This document shows positions 18,172-27,316 of a stretch of DNA of 64,000 bases, piece by piece. Location: positions 26,449 to 90,448 of the forward strand of contig NZ_JADFFK010000023.1 of the NCBI RefSeq assembly GCF_015223355.1, written 5' to 3'. Under the pieces are notes generated by a model. It was not told the DNA's origin, did not search any database, and saw nothing but the letters and a program-made list of their open reading frames with translations. The stretch comes from Salipiger mangrovisoli (GTDB taxonomy: Bacteria > Pseudomonadota > Alphaproteobacteria > Rhodobacterales > Rhodobacteraceae). Position numbers and translations under genes: made by a program. Numbering within the stretch: position 1 is the first letter of the stretch; each line of letters opens with the position of its first letter.

Positions 18172-19595
18172 AACTTGTCTCCGAAGAGGAACTGCGCGGC
18201 GCGGTCGAGCCGGATGTGCGGCGGGCCCTCGCCGGGCTTCAACGTCAGCGGAGCGGGCGCGAACCGCATGATCTCGTAGTCGGCATCGAGCCAGCCCGTC
18301 GCGCCTTCGCGCGCCGGGGTCAGCAGATGCGCCGGGTCCTCGGGCAGTGCGCCGGGGTAGAAGGCCGCCTGCTTCCCGCGCGAGCCGTCGGCGTTCAGCA
18401 GCGTGCCGCGCACGCAGTCAAGCTCTCCGCCATTGTGCGGCAGCGTCTGCTCCACCGTGGCGCGCAGCGCGGCGATCGACATGGCCGCGGTTTCGGCCCC
18501 GGCAAAGCGCGCCCGGTCGCGCGCCTCGCGGGTCAGCGCCTCCATGATCGCGGTGAGCCGCGGGTGCTGGCTATGGTGCAGGTGGTCGGCCTTGGTGGCG
18601 GCGAAGAGGATTTTCTCCACCCGCCGCCCACGCAGAAGCTGCGTCAGCCAGGCGTTCGAGCCGGGACGGAAGGCCCCGAGGATGCCCGCCATGGTGCGCC
18701 GCAGGTCGTCGAGTGCCGGCGGACCCGCGTGAATGGCCCCCAGCGCGTCCACCAGCACGATCTGCCGGTCGATGCGCGAGAAGTGGTCGCGGAAGAAGGG
18801 CTTCACGATCTGCGACTTGTAGGCCTCGAAGCGGCGCTCCATCTCGCGCCAGAGCGCCTTTCGCGCGGGATTTTCCGGCTTGCGCATCGGCGCGAAGGTG
18901 AGCGCCGGGCTGCCCGCCTTCTCGCCGGGCAGCAGGAAACGCCCAGGCGTGCAGTCCGAGAACCCGGCCTCGCGCGCCTGATGCAGCGCGCCGGTGAAAG
19001 CCTCGGCCAGCGCCTTGGCCTGCGGCTCGGCGAACTCTGCGTTCGGGTCGATCCCTCCGAGCAGGCCGAGGAAAGCCTCCGATCCGGGCCGCTGCGGCAA
19101 GCGCGCCAGCGTCGTTTCGCTCCAACGCTCGAAGCTCTGCTCGAGCAGGCCGAGATCGAGCAGCCACTCGCCGGGATAATCGACGATATCGAGATGTATC
19201 GTACGCGGGCCCTGCAGCCCGGCCAGCAACCCCGTGGGCCGCACCTTGAGCGAGAGCCGCAGTTCGGAGACGGCGCGGGTGCTCTCGGGCCAGCGCGGCT
19301 CGCGCGCGGTGAGCGCGGCAAGGTGCGTCTCGTAGTCGAAGCGCGCCACGGTGTCGTCGGGCTGCGGCTGGAGATAGGCGGTGAGGATGCGCGATTCCGC
19401 TTCTGCGGCAAGCTGCGGCATCCGCCCGCGGTCGAGCAGGTTGGCGACCAGCGAGGTGATGAAGACGGTCTTGCCGGCGCGCGACAGCCCGGTCACGCCG
19501 AGGCGCACGACCGGCTCGAAGAAGGTTTCCGACAGCGTGTCGGCGACGTTTCCGACCCCGCGGCTGAGCGTGTCGGCGATGGTTCCGATGACCAA
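18168..19595 (-). CDS. YcjX-family GTPase-like protein
   Basis: 475 residues. Walker A is [10 protein letters not shown] (about 36-45), followed by [19 protein letters not shown], where Walker B is expected, and a C-terminal [22 protein letters not shown], all typical of the YcjX/DUF463 family. Family members bind nucleotide and are induced by heat or envelope stress in enterobacteria. First gene of the YcjX-GNAT-YcjF operon. Confidence 0.92.
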   Translation of the reverse strand: MVIGTIADTLSRGVGNVADTLSETFFEPVVRLGVTGLSRAGKTVFITSLVANLLDRGRMPQLAAEAESRILTAYLQPQPDDTVARFDYETHLAALTAREPRWPESTRAVSELRLSLKVRPTGLLAGLQGPRTIHLDIVDYPGEWLLDLGLLEQSFERWSETTLARLPQRPGSEAFLGLLGGIDPNAEFAEPQAKALAEAFTGALHQAREAGFSDCTPGRFLLPGEKAGSPALTFAPMRKPENPARKALWREMERRFEAYKSQIVKPFFRDHFSRIDRQIVLVDALGAIHAGPPALDDLRRTMAGILGAFRPGSNAWLTQLLRGRRVEKILFAATKADHLHHSQHPRLTAIMEALTREARDRARFAGAETAAMSIAALRATVEQTLPHNGGELDCVRGTLLNADGSRGKQAAFYPGALPEDPAHLLTPAREGATGWLDADYEIMRFAPAPLTLKPGEGPPHIRLDRAAQFLFGDKL

Positions 19596-19680
19596 GGCGG
19601 CGTCCCTCGTTCTGCGTTTCCCTAGAGATAGAGGCGCGGGGGCCGGGTTGCCAGTGCCCGTCTCGGGCGCGGGGCGCAGC

Positions 19681-19744
19681 GAGGGGCGCTGCCCCTCTTC
19701 GCCTGCGGCGAATTCACCCCGGGATATTTGAACCTAGAAGAAGG
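19681..19744 (-). repeat. Intergenic repeat copy 4 (inverted)
   Basis: Read on the minus strand: CTTCTTCTAGGTTCAAATAT, CCCGGGGTG, a CGCCGCAGGCG hairpin, then AGAGGGGCAGCGCCCCTC. It lies between ycjX and truA. Confidence 0.75.
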
Positions 19745-19798
19745 TCGGGGCAGCCGCGGGGATTGATGGGCGCGCGGCGGCGCGCTAAGGGGGCATCC

Positions 19799-20569
19799 AT
19801 GCCCAGATACGCGCTTTTGGTGGAATATGACGGCGGGCCCTTCGCGGGCTGGCAGCGTCAGGCGGATCAGCCCTCCGTACAGGGGGCGATCGAAGCTGCC
19901 CTCGGCAAACTCGAGACGCGCGAGCACACCATCGCCGCCGCCGGGCGCACCGATGCCGGGGTGCACGCCCGCGGGCAGGTTGCCCATTGCGACATGGAGA
20001 AGGACTGGGATCCCTTCCGTCTCGGCGAGGCGCTGAACTTCCACCTCAAGCCCGCGCCGGTGGCGATCCGCGCCTGCGCGGCGGTCGACGGCGACTGGCA
20101 CGCGCGCTTCTCGGCGACGGAGCGGCGCTACCTTTTCCGGGTGCTGGTGCGCCGCGCGCCCTCGACGCTGGAAAAGGGGCAGGTCTGGCGGGTGATGACC
20201 CCGCTGTCGCTCACGGCGATGCGCGACGCTGCGACGCATCTCATCGGGTTGCACGACTTCACCACCTTCCGCTCGACCATGTGCCAGGCCGCCTCGCCGG
20301 TGAAGACGCTGGACGAATGCCGCATCGAGGAGGTCGAGACCGGGGCGGGTACGGAATACCATTTCCACCTGCGCGCCCGCAGCTTCCTGCACAACCAGGT
20401 GCGCTCGATCGTCGGCACGCTCGAGCGGGTCGGCGCGGGCAGCTGGGCGCCCTCGGATGTGAAAGCGGCGCTCGAGGCCGCCGACCGCGCCGCCTGCGGG
20501 CCGGTTTGCCCGCCGGATGGGCTCTACCTTATGGGTGTCGGCTACCCCGAGGATCCCTTTGCGGCGTGA
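19799..20569 (+). CDS. truA: tRNA pseudouridine(38-40) synthase TruA
   Basis: 256 residues from ATG 19799 (AAGGGGG upstream). The opening [21 protein letters not shown] is typical. The catalytic Asp is in [15 protein letters not shown] (about 49-63), and [11 protein letters not shown] lies in the C-terminal half. It modifies uridines 38-40 in the anticodon arm of many tRNAs. Monocistronic, just right of repeat copy 4. Confidence 0.96.
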   Translation: MPRYALLVEYDGGPFAGWQRQADQPSVQGAIEAALGKLETREHTIAAAGRTDAGVHARGQVAHCDMEKDWDPFRLGEALNFHLKPAPVAIRACAAVDGDWHARFSATERRYLFRVLVRRAPSTLEKGQVWRVMTPLSLTAMRDAATHLIGLHDFTTFRSTMCQAASPVKTLDECRIEEVETGAGTEYHFHLRARSFLHNQVRSIVGTLERVGAGSWAPSDVKAALEAADRAACGPVCPPDGLYLMGVGYPEDPFAA

Positions 20570-20775
20570 GCCGCGCAAGGTGCTTGATTTACGCGGGGAA
20601 ACCCGGCAAGAGCCTGCGCATGACGCAAGCGATCCGAATCCGACGAGCCTGAGCTCTTCCTGCAGCGCCCCTTTCGGGCGCGTCCGATCGTTTGTGCGTC
20701 ACACATCCCCTTTGAAAACTTGACTTGGCCCCATGCCCTTGGCACCAATCGGGCCTCATTGCAGAGGAAGCCTCC

Positions 20776-21954
20776 ATGATCCCCTCCGTCCTGCCGACCT
20801 ATTCGCGCGCCCCGCTTCATTTCGTGAAGGGGGAAGGCTGCTGGCTGATCGAAGAGGACGGCCGCCGATTTCTCGACCTCGGCAGCGGCATCGCGGTGAA
20901 CGCGCTCGGCCATGCGCATCCGGCGCTGGTGGCGGCGCTGACCGAGCAGGCACAGAACCTCTGGCACGTCTCGAACCTCTACGAGATCCCGCAGCAGCAG
21001 GCGCTGGCCGACAAGCTGGTCGGTGCCACCTTCGCCGACACGGTGTTCTTCACCAATTCCGGCACAGAGGCCTGCGAGCTCGCGGTGAAGATGGCGCGCA
21101 AGTACTGGTACGAGAAAGGCCAGCCCGAGAAGACCGACATCATCGCCTTCACCGGCTCGTTCCACGGCCGCTCCTCGGCGGGCATCGCCGCGGCGGGCTC
21201 CGAGAAGATGGTCAAGGGTTTCGGGCCGATCCTGCCCGGCTTCAAGCATCTGCCCTTCGGTGACATGGATGCGATCGAGGCGGCCATCGACGAGCACACC
21301 GGCGCCATCCTGATCGAGCCGATCCAGGGCGAGGGCGGCATCCGCCCGCTGCCCGACGACCACCTCAAGGCGCTGCGCAAGCTTTGCGACGACAAGCACA
21401 TCCTGCTGATCCTTGACGAGGTGCAATGTGGCATGGGCCGCACCGGGCGCCTCTTCGCGCATGAGTTCGCGGGCATCGCCCCCGACATCATGATGGTTGC
21501 CAAGGGCATCGGCGGCGGCTTCCCGCTCGGCGCGGTGCTGGCCACCGAGGAGGCCGCCTCGGGCATGACCGTCGGCACCCACGGCTCGACCTATGGCGGC
21601 AACCCGCTCGGCTGCGCCGTTGGCGGCGCGGTGATGGATGTGCTGACCGGCGAGGGTTTCCTCGAGGAGGTGAGCCGCAAGGCCGGCGCGCTGCGCCAGA
21701 AGCTCGAGGGCCTCGTTGCGGCGCATCCGGACATCTTCGAGGAGGTGCGCGGCACCGGGCTGATGATCGGCCTCAAGACCAAGGTCGCCCCGGCCGATTT
21801 CGTCAAGGCCGGCTACGCGCAACTGGTGATCACCGTGCCCGCGGCGGACAATGTCGTGCGGCTCCTGCCGCCGCTGACCATCACCGAGGAGGAGATCGCC
21901 GAGGCGGTCGCGCGCCTCGACGCCACGGCCGCCGCGCTGGAGGCCGCCGCCTGA
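20776..21954 (+). CDS. argD: Acetylornithine/succinyldiaminopimelate aminotransferase
   Basis: 392 residues from ATG 20776, with AGAGGAAG 9 bp upstream. It is a class III PLP aminotransferase: [31 protein letters not shown] (the PLP-ring Asp) and the Schiff-base Lys in [15 protein letters not shown] (about 241). It makes N-acetylornithine in arginine synthesis and can serve in lysine synthesis. Followed at once by repeat copy 5 and argF, the common argD-argF order of this family. Confidence 0.95.
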   Translation: MIPSVLPTYSRAPLHFVKGEGCWLIEEDGRRFLDLGSGIAVNALGHAHPALVAALTEQAQNLWHVSNLYEIPQQQALADKLVGATFADTVFFTNSGTEACELAVKMARKYWYEKGQPEKTDIIAFTGSFHGRSSAGIAAAGSEKMVKGFGPILPGFKHLPFGDMDAIEAAIDEHTGAILIEPIQGEGGIRPLPDDHLKALRKLCDDKHILLILDEVQCGMGRTGRLFAHEFAGIAPDIMMVAKGIGGGFPLGAVLATEEAASGMTVGTHGSTYGGNPLGCAVGGAVMDVLTGEGFLEEVSRKAGALRQKLEGLVAAHPDIFEEVRGTGLMIGLKTKVAPADFVKAGYAQLVITVPAADNVVRLLPPLTITEEEIAEAVARLDATAAALEAAA

Positions 21955-21956
21955 GT

Positions 21957-22018
21957 TTCTTCTAGGCAAAAATATCCCGGGGGAGCCCGCCGCAGGCGGG
22001 CGGGGGCAGCGCCCCCAC
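21957..22018 (+). repeat. Intergenic repeat copy 5 (forward)
   Basis: TTTCTTCTAGGCAAAAATAT, CCCGGGGGAG, hairpin CCCGCCGCAGGCGGG, then GGGGGCAGCGCCCCC. It fills the argD-argF gap. Confidence 0.8.
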
Positions 22019-22044
22019 CCCGGCCCAACAAAAAAGACCGACAG

Positions 22045-22971
22045 ATGAACCATTTTCTCGACATCCACAAAACCGACCCGGCAGAGCTGCGGGCGATCAT
22101 CGACAGCGCCAAGGCGATCAAGGACCGCCGCAACGGCCGACCCAAGGCCATGCCCGACGATGACACCCCGCTCGATGGACGCATGGTTGCGCTGATCTTC
22201 GAGAAGCCCTCGACCCGGACCCGCGTGTCCTTCGACGTCGGCGTGCGGCAGATGGGCGGGCAGACCATGGTGCTCTCGGGCAGCGACATGCAGCTTGGCC
22301 ACGGCGAGACCATCGCCGACACCGCGCGGGTGCTGTCGCGCTTCGTCGACATGATCATGATCCGCACCTTCGACGAGGCGGTGCTGACCGAGATGGCGGA
22401 ATTCGCCACCGTGCCGGTGATCAACGGTCTGACCGACCGCACGCACCCGTGCCAGATCATGGCGGACATCCTCACCTTCGAGGAGCACCGCGGCCCGATC
22501 AAGGGCAAGAAGGTGGTCTGGTGCGGCGACGGCAACAATGTCTGCGCGTCCTTCCTGCATGCCGCCGGGCGCTTCGGCTTCGACCTGACCTTCACCGGCC
22601 CGGTGCAGCTCGACCCCGAGATGGAGTTTGTCGGCCTGGCACGCAACGAGGGCGCCAGCATCACCATCGAGCGCGACCCCTACAAGGCGGTCGAGGGCGC
22701 GGATCTCATCGTCGCCGACACCTGGGTGTCGATGCATGACGCGCAATCCGCCAAGGAGCGCCGCCACAACATGCTGCGTCCCTACCAGGTGAACGAGGCG
22801 CTGATGGAGGCCGCGGGCAAGGACGCGCTCTTCATGCACTGCCTGCCGGCGCACCGCGGCGAGGAGGTGACCTCGGAGGTGATGGACGGGCCGCAGTCGG
22901 TGATCTGGGACGAGGCAGAGAACCGCCTGCACGCGCAGAAGGCGATCATGCGCTGGTGCCTCGACACCTGA
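22045..22971 (+). CDS. argF: Ornithine carbamoyltransferase
   Basis: 308 residues. The carbamoyl phosphate site is [12 protein letters not shown] (about 52-63), with [11 protein letters not shown] (about 130-140). The ornithine loop is [11 protein letters not shown] (about 267-277). It converts ornithine and carbamoyl phosphate to citrulline. It lies 90 bp after argD; repeat copies 5 (forward) and 6 (inverted) flank it exactly. Confidence 0.97.
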   Translation: MNHFLDIHKTDPAELRAIIDSAKAIKDRRNGRPKAMPDDDTPLDGRMVALIFEKPSTRTRVSFDVGVRQMGGQTMVLSGSDMQLGHGETIADTARVLSRFVDMIMIRTFDEAVLTEMAEFATVPVINGLTDRTHPCQIMADILTFEEHRGPIKGKKVVWCGDGNNVCASFLHAAGRFGFDLTFTGPVQLDPEMEFVGLARNEGASITIERDPYKAVEGADLIVADTWVSMHDAQSAKERRHNMLRPYQVNEALMEAAGKDALFMHCLPAHRGEEVTSEVMDGPQSVIWDEAENRLHAQKAIMRWCLDT

Positions 22972-22984
22972 TACCCGGTCGGGG

Positions 22985-23047
22985 AGGGGGCGCTGCCCCC
23001 GCCCGCCTGGCGGCGGACTCCCCCGGCATATTTGGAAAGAGAAGAAG
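22985..23047 (-). repeat. Intergenic repeat copy 6 (inverted)
   Basis: Read on the minus strand: CTTCTTCTCTTTCCAAATAT, GCCGGGGGAG, hairpin CCGCCGCCAGGCGGG, then GGGGGCAGCGCCCCC. It carries the CTCTTTCCAAATA variant of copy 2. It lies 14 bp after argF. Confidence 0.75.
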
Positions 23048-23199
23048 CCGGGCGGCAGCGTCCGGCTTTTGTCGTTTCGGTCGAGCCGCACCGGATGCGC
23101 GAGCGCCGCACGGCGCTTGTGCGCGGCAGGGAGGGCGACACAGGCTTGCCTCTCGCGATGTTATCGCTACCTTCCGCGGCACACCCACAGGAGGCTTCC

Positions 23200-24600
23200 A
23201 TGGCAGACCCGCAGATCGGCATTTACGGATTGGGCACGATGGGGGCCGCGCTGGCGCTCAACATGGCCGACAACGGCATCGAGATCGCGGTCTCGAACCG
23301 CAGCGCGGGGCCGATTGCGGAGTTCATGACGCGCGCCGAACCTTTCGCGGACCACGTCACCGCGGTGGACACCCTGGAGGCGCTGATCGAGACGCTGCCG
23401 GTGCCGCGGCTGCTGCTGGCGATGATCCCCTCGACGGCACCGATGGACGGGTTCCTCGATCAGGTGATCCCGCTTTTGGCGGAGGGTGACACGGTCATCG
23501 ACGCGGGCAACGCCGATTTCCACTCCACCCGCGCCCGCAGCGCGCGGCTGGCCGAGCATGGGCTGCACTTCGTCGGGCTCGGCGTCTCGGGCGGCGAGGA
23601 GGGGGCGCGGCACGGCCCGTCGATGATGTTCGGCGGCTCGGAGGAAAGCTGGTCCGGGCTCGAGCCGATCCTGTCGAAGATCGCCGCCACGTTCGAGGGC
23701 GCGCCCTGCGCCGACCGCATGGGGCCGGACGGGGCCGGGCATTTCGTCAAGACGGTGCACAACGGCATCGAATATGCCGACATGCAGATGATCGCCGAGG
23801 TCTACGACCTGCTGCGCCACGGCGCGGGGCTTTCGCCCGCCGAGATCGGCGCGCAGTTCGCGCGCTGGAACGACGGCCCGCTGGAAAGCTACCTCTTCGA
23901 GATCACCGGAAAGGTGCTCTCCTACGACGACCCGCTCGGCGCGGGGCCGATGGTCGATGCCATCCTCGACAGGGCCGGGCAGAAGGGCACCGGCCGCTGG
24001 ACCGCGATCGAGGCGGTCAAGCTGGGCCAGTCCGCGACGATGATCGAGGGCGCCGTGGCCGCGCGCGCGTGGTCGGCCGAGAAGGCGCTGCGCGAGGTGG
24101 CGGGGGCGGCGCTCGGCGCGGACCGGGCGGCCCTTGCGCCGGACATGGGAGAGCTGGAAGCGGCGCTGCTGGCGGCGCGCATCCTGGAATACGCGCAGGG
24201 CTTCCGCATCCTCGATGCGGCCTCGGCCGAATACGGCTGGCAGCTCGACTTCGCCCGCATCGCCGAGATCTGGCGCGCTGGCTGCATCATCCGCGCGCGG
24301 CTGCTCGACGACATCTCGGCCGCCTTCCGCGATGGCCCGCCCGAGCGGCAGCTTTTCCTTGCGCCGCGCTTCGCGCCGGTGCTGGAGCGCGGCATTCCGG
24401 CGCTGCGGCAGCTGGTGTCCGAGGGTATCGCGGCGGGCTACCCGCTGCCGGTGCTCGCCTCGGCGCTGGCCTTCTGGGACACGCTGCGCCAGCCGCGCGG
24501 CACGGCGGCGCTGATCCAGGCGCAGCGCGATTTCTTCGGCCGCCACGGCTTTGACCGGGTCGATGGAAGGGCGGTGCACCACGGTCCCTGGTGGGGCTGA
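23200..24600 (+). CDS. gnd: 6-phosphogluconate dehydrogenase (decarboxylating)
   Basis: 466 residues from ATG 23200, with CAGGAGG 7 bp upstream. The NADP site is GLGTMGAALALNMADNG (about 9-25). The substrate site is GVSGGEEGARHGPSMM (about 129-144), and KTVHNGIEYADMQMI (about 184-198) holds the catalytic Lys. The C-terminal tail ends HHGPWW. It makes ribulose 5-phosphate in the oxidative pentose phosphate pathway. No partner zwf or pgl gene is nearby. Confidence 0.95.
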   Translation: MADPQIGIYGLGTMGAALALNMADNGIEIAVSNRSAGPIAEFMTRAEPFADHVTAVDTLEALIETLPVPRLLLAMIPSTAPMDGFLDQVIPLLAEGDTVIDAGNADFHSTRARSARLAEHGLHFVGLGVSGGEEGARHGPSMMFGGSEESWSGLEPILSKIAATFEGAPCADRMGPDGAGHFVKTVHNGIEYADMQMIAEVYDLLRHGAGLSPAEIGAQFARWNDGPLESYLFEITGKVLSYDDPLGAGPMVDAILDRAGQKGTGRWTAIEAVKLGQSATMIEGAVAARAWSAEKALREVAGAALGADRAALAPDMGELEAALLAARILEYAQGFRILDAASAEYGWQLDFARIAEIWRAGCIIRARLLDDISAAFRDGPPERQLFLAPRFAPVLERGIPALRQLVSEGIAAGYPLPVLASALAFWDTLRQPRGTAALIQAQRDFFGRHGFDRVDGRAVHHGPWWG

Positions 24601-24735
24601 GTGGGGCAGAGTGCGGCGGAGTGCGGCGGAGAGTTGACCGAGCCGGTGTGCACACGCCCCGCGGTCTTGATTTGATCGCGGATCCCGCGCAGCATTCTGC
24701 ACATCAACGGGTGCGCAGGGCGCGAGGCGGGACCG

Positions 24736-24897
24736 ATGCTGGCGATGAAATACGAGTTTCTGGTCTGTGCGGGGCTGCTTGGTGCGCTAGTTGTGATGCT
24801 CGCCCAGCCGGAGGCGCGGGCCGACCGGGAGGCGTTCTCCTCGGCCATAGGGACCACGCGCGCCGCGGCGGCGCAGGATTTCTTCGGTCCGCGCTGA
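24736..24897 (+). CDS. Small exported protein, unknown function
   Basis: 53 residues: a signal-like helix FLVCAGLLGALVVMLAQPEARA, then DREAFSSAIGTTRAAAAQDFFGPR. Codon use is like the neighbours. I see no convincing ribosome-binding site beyond GAGGCGGGACC. Not recognised. Confidence 0.4.
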   Translation: MLAMKYEFLVCAGLLGALVVMLAQPEARADREAFSSAIGTTRAAAAQDFFGPR

Positions 24898-24979
24898 GTG
24901 CGGGCCGCTCGTGCCCTTGGCCATAACGGGGGCAAGTTCCGGGCCCATGTGAGGTGACCATTTGATCAGGAAGCAGACC

Positions 24980-25387
24980 ATGCAATTGTCCATCCCCTCC
25001 CGGTCAGGCTCGGCGCGTGCAACGCTCTTCTGCGTGCCGCTGCTGCTGGCCGCCTGCACCGCCGCTCCTGATGCACCTGATGCTCCTGCGGCCCGCGGCG
25101 ACGCCTTGGAACTGGCCATCGCCTGTCGTCACGACGCGGGGCTGGCCGTGCTGGACAGCGCCGCGCAGGCGCGCGGCGGGGCCAGCAGCAGCGACGAGTT
25201 GCAGCGGGTGATCCTGCTGCGCGATGCCGGGCGGACGATGGATGCCGCGCGCGTGTTGCGCGAGCGCAATGCCCGCGACGACGTGACGGTGCAGGACGCG
25301 GTGCATTCCGGAACGGCGGTGGAAGAGGGGCTCGAACGCATCCGCTCGGAGCGTGCGGCGCGGACCGGCAACCGCTTCTGCCGGTGA
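24980..25387 (+). CDS. Small lipoprotein, unknown function
   Basis: 135 residues from ATG 24980, with AGGAAGC upstream (an in-frame TTG at 24962 is the alternative). The lipobox is LLLAACTA (cysteine about 26). The mature part is helical and charged (DELQRVILLRDAGRTMDAARVLRERNARD), with one Cys near each end (ACRHDAG, NRFCR). Probably attached to a membrane facing the periplasm. No family recognised. Confidence 0.65.
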   Translation: MQLSIPSRSGSARATLFCVPLLLAACTAAPDAPDAPAARGDALELAIACRHDAGLAVLDSAAQARGGASSSDELQRVILLRDAGRTMDAARVLRERNARDDVTVQDAVHSGTAVEEGLERIRSERAARTGNRFCR

Positions 25388-25522
25388 GCTGCACCGGCTG
25401 ACACGCTTCCGGTCAGTGCCGGAGCGGCCGTTTGTGGTAAAACTTTGTCAGGGAGGATGCGGGCCGGACCGGCCTGCGTGGTGCAGAGGACGACCCGTGG
25501 GTCCTTCCCCGGAGGAGTCATT

Positions 25523-25852
25523 ATGCCGACATTCATTGTGACGGGATGTTACACGGCGGCGGCCTTGAAGGGCATGATCGCCAACCCCAGTGACCGTGCC
25601 GAGGGCGCGCGCTCCGTCGTCGAGGCGGCGGGCGGCAAGATGCTGGCCTTTTACGCCACCACCGGACCGACCGACTGGATGGTGATCGCCGAGGTCGCCG
25701 ATGTGCATGACCTCCTGGCCAGCATGATGGCCGTGGGGGCCTCTGGCATGGTGAGCAACGTCCAGACTGTCCGGGGCTTCTCGGCCGAGGAGCTGATGGA
25801 GATGCAGAAGCGGGCCGGCAAGGTGGCGCAGGCCTACAAGTCGCCCGCGTGA
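25523..25852 (+). CDS. GYD-domain protein
   Basis: 109 residues from ATG 25523, with GGAGGAG 7 bp upstream. The pattern MPTFIVTGCYTAAALKGMIANPSDR, then EAAGGKMLAFYATTGPTDWM, matches the GYD (dimeric alpha-beta barrel) family, though the usual GxYD residues are altered here. Family members are small cytosolic proteins of unknown role, often induced under stress or starvation. It stands alone. Confidence 0.8.
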   Translation: MPTFIVTGCYTAAALKGMIANPSDRAEGARSVVEAAGGKMLAFYATTGPTDWMVIAEVADVHDLLASMMAVGASGMVSNVQTVRGFSAEELMEMQKRAGKVAQAYKSPA

Positions 25853-25900
25853 CCACCCGCCGGGGCTGGGGCCGCCCCGCCGCGCGCAGCCTGCGCGACC

Positions 25901-27316
25901 TCAGCCCCGGATCACCGCGCCGGGGTTCATGATGCCGCCCGGATCGAGCGCCGCCTTGATCGCGCGCATCGCCGCCAGCTTGGCGGGGTCGGAATAGCGC
26001 TCGAGGTCATCGACCTTCAGCCGGCCGATGCCATGCTCGGCGCTGACCGAGCCGCCCATCTCGTGCACCAGGTCGTGAACGCAGCGTTGCACATCGCCCC
26101 GGATCGCGACGTACTCCTGCTTTTTCCGGCCCTTCGGCGGGAAGACGTTGTAGTGCAGGTTGCCGTCGCCGAGGTGGCCGAAGCAATTGACGCGAAAATC
26201 GCCAAGCCGCGCCAGGCGCGCGAGGCCGGTTTCGATGAATTCGGGCAGGGCGCTCAGCGGCAGCGAGACATCATGGCTGGCGATGGCGCCGATCGCGCGG
26301 TTGGCCTCGGGGATGCGTTCGCGGATGTCCCAGAAGGCCCGCGCCTGCGCCTCGGACTGGGCGAGCAGCCCATCGCTGACCAGACCGGCCTCCATGCCGG
26401 CGGTGAAGAGCGCCTCCAACGCCGTTTCGGGGTCCATGCCCTGCGCGAGACCGAGTTCGACAAGCACGCACCACGCGGGGGGCTCGGCGAAGGGCTGGCG
26501 CACCTCGGGCAGCGCCTCGGCGAGGAAGTCGAACCCCATGCGGCCGATCAGCTCGAAGGCGCTGACCATCTCGCCGAGCTGCTCGCGGGCGAGGGCGAGG
26601 AGGCCGAGCGCGGCGGCGGGGCTTTCGACGGCGAGCAGCGCCGTGCCGGTGGCGGCGGGCACCGGCGAGAGCTTCAGCGCGGCTGCGGTGATCACCCCCA
26701 GCGTGCCCTCGGCGCCGACCAGCAGCCCGCGCAGGTCGTAGCCGGTGTTGTCCTTTCGCAGCCGCTTCAGCCCGTGCCAGATCGTGCCGTCGGGCAGCAC
26801 CGCTTCCAGCCCCAGCACCTGCTCGCGGGCATTGCCGTAGCGCAGCACGTTGACGCCGCCGGCGTTGGTCGAGAGCAGCCCGCCGATCCGCGCCGTGCCC
26901 TCGGATGCGAGCGACAGCGGAAAGAGGCGGTTGGCCTCGAGCGCGGCGGCCTGCACGTCGGCGAGCACCGCCCCGGCCTCGGCCACCAGCACGTTCTCCT
27001 CGGGGTAGACGGCGCGGATGGCCGACATGCGCTCGAGCGAGAGGATCAGCGGTGCGGGGCCTTCCGGGGCGATCTGCCCGCCGACGAGGCCGGTCCCGCC
27101 GCCATAGGGCAGCAGGCCGACGTGGGCCGCGTTGCAGGCGCGGACGATGGCCGAGACCTCCTCGACGGTGCGCGGCAGCGCCACCCAGCCCGAGATTCCC
27201 TGCCAGCGGCCGCGCGGTTCTTCGAGGTAGCGCGGTTCGGCGCGGCGCAGCGTGCCCTCGGGCAGGGTTCGGTTCAGGGTCTCGGCGAAGGTGTCATCGG
27301 CGGGAGTGAGGGGCAT
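25901..27316 (-). CDS. FAD-linked 2-hydroxyacid oxidase/dehydrogenase (GlcD / D-2-hydroxyglutarate type)
   Basis: 471 residues from ATG 27316. An N-terminal PCMH-type FAD domain carries LPYGGGTGLVGGQIAPEG (about 74-91) and GLLSTNAGGVNVLRYGNARE. A C-terminal FAD-oxidase domain follows with NCFGHLGDGNLHYNVFPP and a final EHGIGRLKV. It oxidises a D-2-hydroxy acid such as lactate, glycolate or 2-hydroxyglutarate. Which one cannot be told. Its start overlaps the end of the upstream transporter gene by 23 bp. Confidence 0.88.
   Translation of the reverse strand: MPLTPADDTFAETLNRTLPEGTLRRAEPRYLEEPRGRWQGISGWVALPRTVEEVSAIVRACNAAHVGLLPYGGGTGLVGGQIAPEGPAPLILSLERMSAIRAVYPEENVLVAEAGAVLADVQAAALEANRLFPLSLASEGTARIGGLLSTNAGGVNVLRYGNAREQVLGLEAVLPDGTIWHGLKRLRKDNTGYDLRGLLVGAEGTLGVITAAALKLSPVPAATGTALLAVESPAAALGLLALAREQLGEMVSAFELIGRMGFDFLAEALPEVRQPFAEPPAWCVLVELGLAQGMDPETALEALFTAGMEAGLVSDGLLAQSEAQARAFWDIRERIPEANRAIGAIASHDVSLPLSALPEFIETGLARLARLGDFRVNCFGHLGDGNLHYNVFPPKGRKKQEYVAIRGDVQRCVHDLVHEMGGSVSAEHGIGRLKVDDLERYSDPAKLAAMRAIKAALDPGGIMNPGAVIRG

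Noticed and set aside
20542..23091. An 849-codon open frame on the minus strand
   Set aside because: Antisense to argD and argF and to the repeats between them; no protein-like sequence.
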